Positions 1 through 5,512 of a DNA stretch of 5,861 nt are shown in pieces. The notes below the pieces were generated by a model. It was not told the DNA's origin, made no database searches, and saw nothing but the letters and a program-made list of their open reading frames with translations. How positions within the stretch are numbered: the stretch's first letter is position 1; the number at the start of each line of letters is the position of its first letter. Source of the stretch: an uncultured Collinsella sp. (GTDB lineage: Bacteria > Actinomycetota > Coriobacteriia > Coriobacteriales > Coriobacteriaceae); the NCBI GenBank assembly GCA_900547855.1, contig URIK01000113.1, positions 1 to 5,861 on the forward strand, in the 5' to 3' direction. The position numbers and the translations under genes are program-made.

Positions 1-47
1 GAGATTCATGAGCGTCTCGTGGGCTCGGAGATGTGTATAAGAGACAG
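1..47. other. Nextera i7-side sequencing adapter (not genomic)
   Basis: Bases 14-28 read GTCTCGTGGGCTCGG and bases 29-47 read AGATGTGTATAAGAGACAG, which together are the Nextera read-2 adapter ending in the hyperactive Tn5 mosaic end. Bases 1-5 (GAGAT) match the end of the P7 primer and bases 6-13 (TCATGAGC) sit exactly where the 8-base i7 index lies; from memory this is index N714. The block was carried into the assembly from reads that ran through a short insert. It is not a Tn5 or IS50 insertion, because it includes index and primer bases outside the mosaic end and no transposon body. Genomic sequence begins at about base 48. Confidence 0.98.
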
Positions 48-78
48 ATACCAACGTTTGGAGAGGGGCGCGAAGCAG

Positions 79-375
79 ATGGGAAGCAAAAAGCGAGCCG
101 CCTGGTCAAAGGCCAAAAGCGAGTTTTTGGGCGCTGCCACCGGCGGCGATATGAGCGACCTGTTTGCGCGCGAGGATGAGCGCCGCGGCGCCCTGGATGC
201 CGAGCGAGATGAAGCCTGGCGCTACAAGTCGTGCGAGCGCAAAAACCGTTACGACACGCGCGCCGAGGCCGAAGCCGTTATGGCCGACTGCGAAAACCGC
301 GGACGGCGTGGTTTGGCCTGCTACAAATGCGAATACTGCGGCGGCTGGCACCTGACGTCGCACCCTTGGAAATAG
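79..375 (+). CDS. small zinc-ribbon-like protein of unknown function
   Basis: This 98-residue protein is not one I can name. The first half is charged and probably helical (residues 1-50, rich in K, R, E and D). The second half has C52, then K-x-RY-x-T-R-x-EAEA (about 55-66), then Y82-K-C84-E-Y-C87-G-G-W-H91-L-T. The C84-x2-C87 knuckle with C52 and H91 would make a four-ligand zinc site; C71, C81 and H95 are further candidates. Small proteins ending in C-x2-C-GGWHLT are common hypotheticals in actinobacteria and phages, so nucleic-acid binding is a guess only. I chose ATG at 79 because AGGGG (64-68) precedes it by 10 bases. The frame is open upstream back into the adapter, where it gives the artefact residues MGSEMCIRDR, so a longer protein starting beyond the contig edge is possible. 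It converges on rsmJ with 37 bp between the stops. Confidence 0.72.
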   Translation: MGSKKRAAWSKAKSEFLGAATGGDMSDLFAREDERRGALDAERDEAWRYKSCERKNRYDTRAEAEAVMADCENRGRRGLACYKCEYCGGWHLTSHPWK

Positions 376-412
376 GCTCCCCATTGGCGCAATGCCGGCC
401 ATTACGCACGGG

Positions 413-1117
413 CTATGGACGCGGCGGCACCAACACATCGTAACGAACGGCCTTGCCCGCAAGCTGATAGCTCGGCTTAACGCCGGCAAGCAGTGGCCCC
501 TTCACCGGCCGCTTGATAACGACCTTGCGCGGGTGCACCGCAAGCGCGGCTTCGACCAGCGTCTCCTCATCGGCGCACGGCTGTTCCAGATGATGCAAGA
601 GTTGGAACTTCTTTTTCACCGCCGCGCTCTTGGTGCGCCCGGGAAACATGGGGTCCAGATATACCACGTCGGGAGCCGCGAGCTCGCCCTGCCCGATCAG
701 CTCAGCTGTATGGCGAAGGCCGGCAATGCTGTCCTCGCCCGCATGTAAGCGCATGCGGGCCACGGCTGTCGCAAGCGCCGGATCATCTGCCGCGCGATCC
801 AGGGCATCCTTGAGGAGCGCCGCGATCACGCAATCCTGCTCATACAGATCGACGGTAAAACCCGCGGCTGCCAGCAGCAGGGAATCCTCGCCAAAGCCTG
901 CCGTGGCATCAATCGCCCATGGGCGCTCGATGCCTTTTGCGCGCGCAGCCTTTACCAGCAGCTCTTGCTGCAGACGGCCCTGCTTGAGCCGTGGAAGCAT
1001 GCGGCCGAAATCGGCGCGCAGCTCCATCGTGCCGTCGGTGAGCGTGAGGCCTTCGGGCTTCCCGGTCAGTTCAAGCCCCGCGGCCCGAGCAACAAAAAAG
1101 GGATCGGCGACGCCCAT
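413..1117 (-). CDS. rsmJ: RsmJ, 16S rRNA (guanine1516-N2)-methyltransferase
   Basis: The 234-residue product matches the RsmJ/YhiQ family (E. coli form about 250 residues), which uses S-adenosylmethionine to methylate the exocyclic amine of G1516 in the 3' part of 16S rRNA in the cytoplasm. Visible signatures are the SAM-binding motif I DATAGFGED (70-78), an acidic strand end VDLYEQD (89-95), the family motif YLDPMFPGR (153-161) with KSAAVKKK (163-170), VVIKRPVKGPLL (199-210), and a C-terminal GK-x3-RYDVLV (221-230). The start is ATG at 1117: AAGGAG (complement of 1123-1128) lies 5 bases upstream, whereas an in-frame GTG at 1123 overlaps that ribosome binding site and is unlikely to be used. 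A small membrane-protein ORF ends 63 bp upstream on the same strand and may be co-transcribed. No clear terminator follows the stop. The family assignment is firm; the exact target base is taken from the E. coli enzyme. Confidence 0.9.
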   Translation of the reverse strand: MGVADPFFVARAAGLELTGKPEGLTLTDGTMELRADFGRMLPRLKQGRLQQELLVKAARAKGIERPWAIDATAGFGEDSLLLAAAGFTVDLYEQDCVIAALLKDALDRAADDPALATAVARMRLHAGEDSIAGLRHTAELIGQGELAAPDVVYLDPMFPGRTKSAAVKKKFQLLHHLEQPCADEETLVEAALAVHPRKVVIKRPVKGPLLAGVKPSYQLAGKAVRYDVLVPPRP

Positions 1118-1180
1118 GGACACTCCTTAACAAGCAAAACGAATACGTGAGCGCCGTTTATGTCGGCACCCAACCGTCCG

Positions 1181-1324
1181 CTATTGTCCCACATGCGACA
1201 TGGCCCACAGCATCCCGATGCAAAGCACCGCCATCAATCCCGTGCACACGGCAGCGATCACAGAATCACCCATGCGCCTTCCCAACGACCGCGGCTCGCG
1301 CACTTGCCCTGTTCCGTACATCAT
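1181..1324 (-). CDS. short single-pass membrane protein
   Basis: This ORF of 47 codons plus stop is short enough to be missed by standard gene callers. It opens with two consecutive ATG codons (1322-1324 and 1319-1321), preceded by AAGGAGG (complement of 1329-1335), close to a perfect anti-16S match. The spacing is 4 bases to the first ATG and 7 to the second, so the second may be the real start (46 residues). The N-terminal part is polar and basic (R9, R12, R16, R17). It is followed by one hydrophobic helix at about 21-42 (it includes SVIAAVCTGLMAVLCIGMLW) and a short tail ending SHVGQ. By the positive-inside rule the N-terminus should be cytoplasmic. It contains two cysteines, C27 and C35, in the helix. 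I do not recognise the family. It lies 63 bp upstream of rsmJ on the same strand. The support is the ribosome binding site plus the coherent charge-then-helix architecture; no homology could be checked. Confidence 0.6.
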   Translation of the reverse strand: MMYGTGQVREPRSLGRRMGDSVIAAVCTGLMAVLCIGMLWAMSHVGQ

Positions 1325-1553
1325 GGCTCCTCCTTGAGACCAGCTCCTTGTTACGGCCTCATCATCTCAGCGCCGCACATGAGCTGCCATCGATTTGCCT
1401 TACAGCTGGCTTTCCTTTTTGAAAGATTGCCCCGCACAGACGAGAAGCGCTTTCTGACACACACGCCGTCACGTTGAACTACAATGTGCTTCACGATATG
1501 TGCAGCATATGGGACGCGCCAGACTGGCAGCGCCCGCATTGAAAGGACTACCT
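1325..1553. promoter_or_regulatory. divergent intergenic region, candidate promoter
   Basis: These 229 bp separate the small membrane ORF (-) from the four-helix membrane protein (+) and should hold promoters for both. On the plus strand TTGAAC (1474-1479) could act as a -35 with a 17-base spacer to TATGTG (1497-1502), or TACAAT (1480-1485) could itself be a -10; neither is convincing. An inverted repeat ATATG-N5-CATAT occupies 1496-1510 and could be a protein site or chance. I found no credible promoter on the minus strand. ORFs in this stretch lack ribosome binding sites and family-like composition. Confidence 0.3.
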
Positions 1554-1955
1554 ATGAGCGCCGCGCGCAAGACACTCAAAATCCTTGCCCTCATCTATTT
1601 TGTTTTGGGCATCGCCAACCTCGTCACTGGAATCGCCGGCGTCGCGACCGGCGGCCTCGATTCCACGTACGGGTCGAACGCCATGCTCGCCGCGGTCGTG
1701 ATTATCGCCAAGGGCCTCGTCGATCTTGCCGCAGGTGTTGCGGGCATCAAGGGTGCCAACAAGCCTTCGCAGGTAGACGGTGCGTTTAAGCTCGGTATTG
1801 TTGCCGCGGTCGCCACGCTTGCCAAGGCGGTTCTCACGCTTCCCGCGTTTGGCGGTGACGCCATCAACTATGGCGCCTTTGTCATCGTGGTCTACGACCT
1901 GTTCTTTGTTCAGCAGGCACACGCCGTTAAGGCCGAGAACAAGGACCGCCTGTAG
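1554..1955 (+). CDS. four-helix integral membrane protein, unknown function
   Basis: The product is 133 residues. I chose ATG at 1554 because AAAGGA (1542-1547) lies 6 bases upstream; longer in-frame starts from 1500 add a polar stretch and have no ribosome binding site. Four hydrophobic segments are visible at about 8-32, 42-65, 79-98 and 105-121, joined by short loops. The N-terminus (SAARKTLK) and C-terminus (KAENKDRL) are both charged and so probably cytoplasmic. The helices are rich in small residues (Gly, Ala, Val), with conserved-looking motifs such as LVTGIAGVATGG (23-34) and LVDLAAGVAGIKGANK (55-70) that look like an internal duplication of a G-rich helical hairpin. There is no catalytic motif and I cannot assign a family. 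It appears to be a single-gene unit: the next signal downstream is a strong hairpin terminator. Confidence 0.72.
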   Translation: MSAARKTLKILALIYFVLGIANLVTGIAGVATGGLDSTYGSNAMLAAVVIIAKGLVDLAAGVAGIKGANKPSQVDGAFKLGIVAAVATLAKAVLTLPAFGGDAINYGAFVIVVYDLFFVQQAHAVKAENKDRL

Positions 1956-1991
1956 GCACCTGTCTCCCATAGCCCCTGCTATCAAGCAGCT

Positions 1992-2034
1992 AAAAAGGGC
2001 CGATCGCGCATCTCCGCGGTCGGCCCTTTACGTT
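1992..2034. terminator. bidirectional intrinsic terminator
   Basis: AAAGGGCCGA (1994-2003) pairs with TCGGCCCTTT (2020-2029). The stem continues past one mismatch with CGCG/CGCG (2005-2008 with 2015-2018) around a 6-base loop. On the minus strand the stem is followed by a run of five T (complement of 1992-1996), and on the plus strand by TTT then ACGTTTT. It lies between the convergent stops at 1953-1955 and 2084-2086, so it probably ends both transcripts. Confidence 0.85.
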
Positions 2035-2051
2035 TTCCCAGATAAAACCTA

Positions 2052-2082
2052 CCAAAATAAACCTGTCCCTTTTTGGCAGGTT
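2052..2082. repeat. REP-like overlapping hairpins
   Basis: Two short inverted repeats interleave. CCAAAA (2052-2057) pairs with TTTTGG (2071-2076), and AACCTG (2060-2065) pairs with CAGGTT (2077-2082). The order A-B-A'-B' means they compete or could form a pseudoknot. On the minus strand the core reads GGGACAGGTTTATTTTGG, which resembles the GGGGACAGATTTATTTT type of repetitive extragenic sequence found in many bacteria near Y1 (REP-associated) transposases. It begins one base past the rlmA stop, so it may also act as that gene's 3' stem-loop. The repeat status is inferred from resemblance; only one copy is visible here. Confidence 0.45.
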
Positions 2083-2083
2083 G

Positions 2084-2899
2084 TTAGCTGTGGCGGTACT
2101 CGGCGATGATGAAGTCGATGTCGGTTTGAAGGGTGTCCAAGTTTGCCAGGCGCTCTTTGTCGGCGGGGCGTGTGCGGTAGTAGTACGGCGTCATCTGGAA
2201 CACCGCCTCGATGTCGGCCTGGGTCTGAAGCGTAATATTCGCAGACACCCGCTGCGTTCCGACCAACTCGAGCTCGCTGGTCTGCGGCAGCTTCTCGTCG
2301 TTAAGGTACGGCGTATCGTAGAGCACTTCCTTAAGCCCAAACAGATGACGTGCACCTGGCACGACGGTGTAGAGCGAGCCCTCGGGCGCCAGCACGCGGG
2401 CAAACTCGCGCTCGTTAAAGGGAGCAAAGAGCTCGGTCACCATATCGAAGGCGCCATCTGCCACGGGGATATCCTTCATGTTGGCCACGAAGTAGGTCGC
2501 ATCGCCGCGCTTGGCGGCCAGACGCACCATCTCTTTGCCCAAGTCGAACCCGTAAGAGTCCACGCCCGGCACCGCGCCCATGGCGCTGGTGTAATAGCCC
2601 TCGCCGCAGCAAATATCGAGCAGCGTTATGGGGCCGCTCATAGACGCGGCACGCCCAGACACATGTTTGCGCACCAGCTCGACCATCGCATCGCGCAACG
2701 GCGCATAGTAACCGCGGTTCAGAAAGTCGCGACGGCTGCGTGCCTGCGACTTGGGATCGCCCATGGAGTCGCCGCTCTTGGACGAGCGCAGCAGATATAG
2801 ATAGCCCTCGCGCGCACGGTCAAACCGGTGTCCGCCCGCGCACACAGCACCGCGTTCGTCATCCACCAACGGCTCATGGCAAACGGGACACAACAACAT
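2084..2899 (-). CDS. rlmA: RlmA-family 23S rRNA (guanine-N1)-methyltransferase
   Basis: The 271-residue product has the full RlmA layout. An N-terminal zinc finger C4-x2-C7, C20, H24 is followed by the family's RFDRAREGYLYLL (25-37). A Rossmann SAM-binding domain follows, with motif I LLDICCGEGYYT (93-104) and GFDLGKEM (117-124). Then come TELFAPFNEREFARVLAPEG (155-174), PGARHLFGLKEVLYD (181-195) and MTPYYYRT (237-244), all counterparts of E. coli RlmA. The enzyme methylates N1 of a guanine in helix 35 of 23S rRNA, near the peptide exit tunnel: G745 for the Gram-negative RlmA(I) type and G748 for the Gram-positive RlmA(II)/TlrB type. The type cannot be settled by eye. ATG at 2899 has AAGGAG (complement of 2905-2910) 5 bases upstream. 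It is divergent from the MATE gene and shares the phased-repeat region with it. Confidence 0.9.
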   Translation of the reverse strand: MLLCPVCHEPLVDDERGAVCAGGHRFDRAREGYLYLLRSSKSGDSMGDPKSQARSRRDFLNRGYYAPLRDAMVELVRKHVSGRAASMSGPITLLDICCGEGYYTSAMGAVPGVDSYGFDLGKEMVRLAAKRGDATYFVANMKDIPVADGAFDMVTELFAPFNEREFARVLAPEGSLYTVVPGARHLFGLKEVLYDTPYLNDEKLPQTSELELVGTQRVSANITLQTQADIEAVFQMTPYYYRTRPADKERLANLDTLQTDIDFIIAEYRHS

Positions 2900-2934
2900 G
2901 GCAACTCCTTAGCGCGGACTACACAACGCCCACC

Positions 2935-2963
2935 ATTGTCGCACGCCTTCCCCACCTAGTCAT
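2935..2963 (-). promoter_or_regulatory. candidate rlmA promoter
   Basis: On the minus strand ATGACT (complement of 2958-2963) and GACAAT (complement of 2935-2940) are separated by exactly 17 bases. Each matches 4 of 6 consensus positions. Transcription would start near 2928, about 29 bases before the rlmA start codon. The -35 hexamer lies inside the first CTAGTC repeat, so a protein bound there would compete with RNA polymerase. Confidence 0.35.
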
Positions 2964-3016
2964 TGGAGACGTTCTTGAATGACTAGTCGTTTTAGAACGT
3001 TCCCCATGACTAGTCG
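2956..3016. promoter_or_regulatory. three CTAGTC sites phased at 27 bp (operator-like)
   Basis: The hexamer CTAGTC occurs at 2956-2961, 2983-2988 and 3010-3015, so neighbouring sites are exactly 27 bp apart. Sites two and three are identical over 11 bases (ATGACTAGTCG at 2979-2989 and 3006-3016), each containing the 8-bp palindrome GACTAGTC. Site one is CTAGTCAT (2956-2963), the reverse complement of the ATGACTAG half. The middle site is centred in a longer dyad: ACGTTCT (2969-2975) and AGAACGT (2994-3000) lie symmetrically about the same centre. This looks like a binding array for a dimeric repressor or activator of the MarR or TetR size class serving rlmA, the MATE gene or both. The regulator is not in view. 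Confidence 0.6.
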
Positions 3017-3024
3017 ATTAGGAG

Positions 3025-3030
3025 TATCAT
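3025..3030 (+). promoter_or_regulatory. candidate -10 of the MATE gene
   Basis: TATCAT matches the -10 consensus at 5 of 6 positions. No recognisable -35 hexamer lies 16-18 bases upstream; that space is taken by the third CTAGTC site. This would fit a promoter that needs an activator or is blocked by a repressor. The predicted start near 3037 gives a leader of about 40 bases. Confidence 0.3.
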
Positions 3031-3077
3031 CGTCTGCGCAAATAAGCACAAAATAGCATGTTAGAGATTGAGAGCGT

Positions 3078-4460
3078 ATGGCTGACACCGCATCTAAGCA
3101 CATTGACATGACCACCGGCTCGCTGTGGCGCAATGTTCCCCTGTTCGCCTTCCCCGTGGCCGCCACGAGCATCTTGGAGCAGCTGTCGAACCTCATCGCC
3201 ACGGTCATTATCGGTAACTTCTCGGGCAACCAGGGAACCCTCGCCATGGCGGCGGTCGGCTCCAATGTTCCGCTTACCAGTCTTATGCTCAACCTGTTTA
3301 TTGGCATGTCGCTTGGCTCCAACGTGGTCATCGCCAACGCCATCGGCCGCAACGATCAGAACATGGTCAAACGCGCCGTCCATACCTCAATTTTAATGGC
3401 GCTCGTGGGCTTTGTCGTCATCGCACTGGGCGAGATCTTTGCCGAACCCATGCTCGCCGCGCTCAACGTTCCCGCCGAAACCATGCCGCTCGCCTCGCTC
3501 TACCTGCGCGTCTTTTTGCTCAGCCTGCCCTCGATCTTGCTCTACAACTTTGAGGCCGCGATTTTCCGCTCCGTCGGCATCACCCGCATGCCGCTGCAGG
3601 CGCTTGCCGTGTCCACCGTCCTCAACATTGGCCTGGACCTCATCTTTGTCCCTGTACTCCACTGGGGTGTCGCGGGCGTCGCCATCGCCACCGCCATCGC
3701 TTACACCGTCAGCGCCGCTACGCTCTTTATCCGCCTACTCAAGACCGACTCCGTCGTCCGCGTCACCCCACGCGACCTGGCTATCGACCCCGTCGCCCTC
3801 AAGCGCATCGTCAAGATTGGCCTGCCCGCCGGCATCCAAAGCGCTGTCTTTGCCGTCGCCAACATCATCATCCAATCCGCCATCAATAGCCTGGGCACCG
3901 AAGTCATGGCGGCATCGAGCGCCGCTATGAGCTTGGAGTATGTGTGTTACAACCTGCTCAACAGCTTTAGCCAGGCTTGCACCACCTTTGTGGGACAAAA
4001 CCACGGTGCCCGCCAGATCGACCGCTGCACCAAAACGCTCAAGGTCTGCCTGGTCGAAGGCGGTATCGTCGCGCTCACCACGATTATCGTTATTGTCGGT
4101 CTGGGGCGCGAGATCCTATCGCTGTTCAACAGCGACCCCAACATCGTCTCGATCGGCTATATTCGCGTGTGTTCGATCTTCCCGGCGTACGCTTTTAGCA
4201 TGTTCTACGAAAACATGTCCGGCTACCTGCGCGGCTTTGGTATCTCGCTCACGCCCGCCCTCATCACCATGATCTGTGTCTGCGGCATCCGCTTCTATTG
4301 GGTGTTCTGCGTGTTCCCGCACTTCCGCACCTTTGCGAACATCATGATGGTCTACCCCATCAGCCTGGGCACCACGGCGTTCTTTATGGTCGTGGCGGTA
4401 CTACTTTGCCACCCGGCACGCACCTATCGCGCCACCCAAGCCAAAGCGACAGCCCGCTAA
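3078..4460 (+). CDS. MATE-family multidrug/sodium (or proton) antiporter
   Basis: The 460-residue inner-membrane protein fits the MATE efflux family (usually 440-480 residues, 12 helices in two six-helix bundles). The first bundle spans about 18-220 and the second about 243-445, joined by a cytoplasmic loop with KTDSVVRVTPRDLAIDPVAL (222-241). Family marks are GNFSGNQGTLAMAAVG (46-61) after helix 1, GLPAGIQS (248-255) opening the second bundle, and TTFVGQNHGA (302-311). MATE proteins export cationic drugs and other toxic organics using a Na+ or H+ gradient. The sequence looks closer to the DinF/MepA-like Gram-positive branch than to NorM, but that is an impression. ATG at 3078 has only a weak ribosome binding site (GAGAG at 3070-3074), unlike the strong sites of its neighbours. 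It is divergent from rlmA and ends 27 bp from the convergent LysR gene. Confidence 0.9.
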   Translation: MADTASKHIDMTTGSLWRNVPLFAFPVAATSILEQLSNLIATVIIGNFSGNQGTLAMAAVGSNVPLTSLMLNLFIGMSLGSNVVIANAIGRNDQNMVKRAVHTSILMALVGFVVIALGEIFAEPMLAALNVPAETMPLASLYLRVFLLSLPSILLYNFEAAIFRSVGITRMPLQALAVSTVLNIGLDLIFVPVLHWGVAGVAIATAIAYTVSAATLFIRLLKTDSVVRVTPRDLAIDPVALKRIVKIGLPAGIQSAVFAVANIIIQSAINSLGTEVMAASSAAMSLEYVCYNLLNSFSQACTTFVGQNHGARQIDRCTKTLKVCLVEGGIVALTTIIVIVGLGREILSLFNSDPNIVSIGYIRVCSIFPAYAFSMFYENMSGYLRGFGISLTPALITMICVCGIRFYWVFCVFPHFRTFANIMMVYPISLGTTAFFMVVAVLLCHPARTYRATQAKATAR

Positions 4461-4487
4461 ACACCGCGCTCAACGCCACGCCAGTCA

Positions 4488-5354
4488 TTAATTGACAATA
4501 TGCGAGCTCATATAGTCGATAAAGCGCCTCGTGGCGATAGGCATGGTGTCCCAGCTGCGCCAGGCGGCCACCACGTCGCGCGAGGGGGCATGCACGATGG
4601 GACGTACGCGAATATCGGCCCGCATGCCCTCCACAGTACGACGGTAGAGCATGCTCACGCCTAGGCCCTCCTCCACCATCGCCATGATGGTGTAGTCGTC
4701 GGTCACCTCACTCGTCACGTGCGGCGACAGTCCATGCGCCGCGAATGCATCGAGCACCAGGCTCTGTTCGCCCTCATCCAGCAGCACAAACGGCTCGGAC
4801 GCCAGGTCGGCGAGCGTCACCTTTTCCTTTGCCGTCAGCGGATGCGCGGCCGGCAACAGCGCCACCAACTCATCGTGATAGACCACGCGCTTCTCGAGCC
4901 CCGCGGTAAATCCGCGCGCCGTAAAACAAAAATCAACCACGCCATCGTGCACCCACTGGGCGTTGCGCGTGTAATCGCCCTGCTTGAGGGTAAAACGTAC
5001 GCCCGGGTGCAGCGCACCAAAGTCGCGGATCACGCGCGGTAACACGGTTCGACTCACGTTGGTAAACGTCGCGATACGAATATCGGTCGACGAAAGCCCC
5101 AGCAGCTCCTGGCGCTTGCCCTCGAGCTCGGCCTCGGCGGTCACGATTTGGCGCAGATACGGCAGATATTGTTTACCGTCGCACGTAAGCGAAACGCCCT
5201 GCTTTCCGCGCTCGATAAGCGTGGTACCCAGCTCGCGCTCGAGCGCCTTGACGGCCTGACTCACCGCACTTTGCGTATAGCCCAGCTCGTCCGCCGCGCC
5301 CTTAAGACTGCCGCGATCGACCACCATACAAACAATCTGATACCGCGATGCCAT
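4488..5354 (-). CDS. LysR-type transcriptional regulator
   Basis: The 288-residue protein has the standard LysR layout. The winged helix-turn-helix (about 2-60) includes GSLKGAADELGYTQSAVSQA (15-34) and KALERELGTTLIERG (36-50). A linker helix (about 62-88) follows, then the two-lobed effector-binding domain (about 91-285), with DEGEQSLVLDAFAAHGLSPH (193-212) and MVEEGLGVSMLYRR (226-239). It would act in the cytoplasm as a dimer or tetramer binding DNA near the EamA gene and responding to a small effector that cannot be deduced. ATG at 5354 has GGAGG (complement of 5359-5363) 4 bases upstream. It is divergent from an EamA transporter, the usual place for a LysR target, and converges on the MATE gene, whose promoter lies far away at the other end. 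Confidence 0.92.
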   Translation of the reverse strand: MASRYQIVCMVVDRGSLKGAADELGYTQSAVSQAVKALERELGTTLIERGKQGVSLTCDGKQYLPYLRQIVTAEAELEGKRQELLGLSSTDIRIATFTNVSRTVLPRVIRDFGALHPGVRFTLKQGDYTRNAQWVHDGVVDFCFTARGFTAGLEKRVVYHDELVALLPAAHPLTAKEKVTLADLASEPFVLLDEGEQSLVLDAFAAHGLSPHVTSEVTDDYTIMAMVEEGLGVSMLYRRTVEGMRADIRVRPIVHAPSRDVVAAWRSWDTMPIATRRFIDYMSSHIVN

Positions 5355-5512
5355 CGTGCCTCCACATCAATGCAGCCGTAAAACGTTTTGTCAGCGCTTT
5401 TCGCGCCTACTTTAGCATTTCTTAATCATACTGAAGATACATTCGCTTTACTACATCCAAATCTGGGAGCAGAATCCTTTTTACGAAACCGTTCTGTAAC
5501 AAAAGGAGTCCC
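5355..5512. promoter_or_regulatory. LysR/EamA divergent control region
   Basis: This AT-rich 158-bp stretch separates the divergent regulator and transporter and should carry both promoters and the LysR operator. A perfect 10-bp palindrome AAAACGTTTT lies at 5380-5389, near the regulator's start and suited to autoregulation. An inverted repeat TCTT-N10-AAGA lies at 5420-5437 and resembles the interrupted dyads bound by LysR proteins (T-N11-A type). On the minus strand TATGAT (complement of 5424-5429) could be a -10. No -35 is convincing on either strand, so the sites are candidates only. Confidence 0.4.

Noticed and set aside
29..47. Possible Tn5/IS50 mosaic end of a natural transposon
   Set aside because: It is joined to adapter, index and primer bases, with the matching read-1 adapter at the other end; this is library preparation, not a mobile element.
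376..412. Terminator between the zinc-ribbon gene and rsmJ
   Set aside because: Only 3-4 bp stems without a T run could be drawn.
1121..1123. GTG start for rsmJ two codons upstream
   Set aside because: It overlaps the AAGGAG ribosome binding site; ATG at 1117 has proper spacing.
1147..1477. Plus-strand ORFs of about 90-105 codons
   Set aside because: They lack ribosome binding sites, are rich in Pro, His, Ser and Arg as expected from reading GC-rich DNA out of frame, and lie antisense to the better-supported small membrane ORF.
1351..1539. 62-codon minus-strand ORF
   Set aside because: It has no ribosome binding site, a mixed composition without domain features, and overlaps the start region of the four-helix membrane gene.
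2081..2800. Long plus-strand ORF of 239 codons opposite rlmA
   Set aside because: It is the shadow of a clearly recognised gene on the other strand and its His/Arg/Val-rich sequence shows no domain.
2956..3016. CRISPR-like array from the evenly spaced repeats
   Set aside because: The repeated core is only 6-11 bp and palindromic in an intergenic promoter region, with three copies and no cas genes; a regulatory array fits better.
4461..4487. Terminator between the MATE and LysR genes
   Set aside because: The 27-bp gap has no stem longer than 4 bp and no T run.
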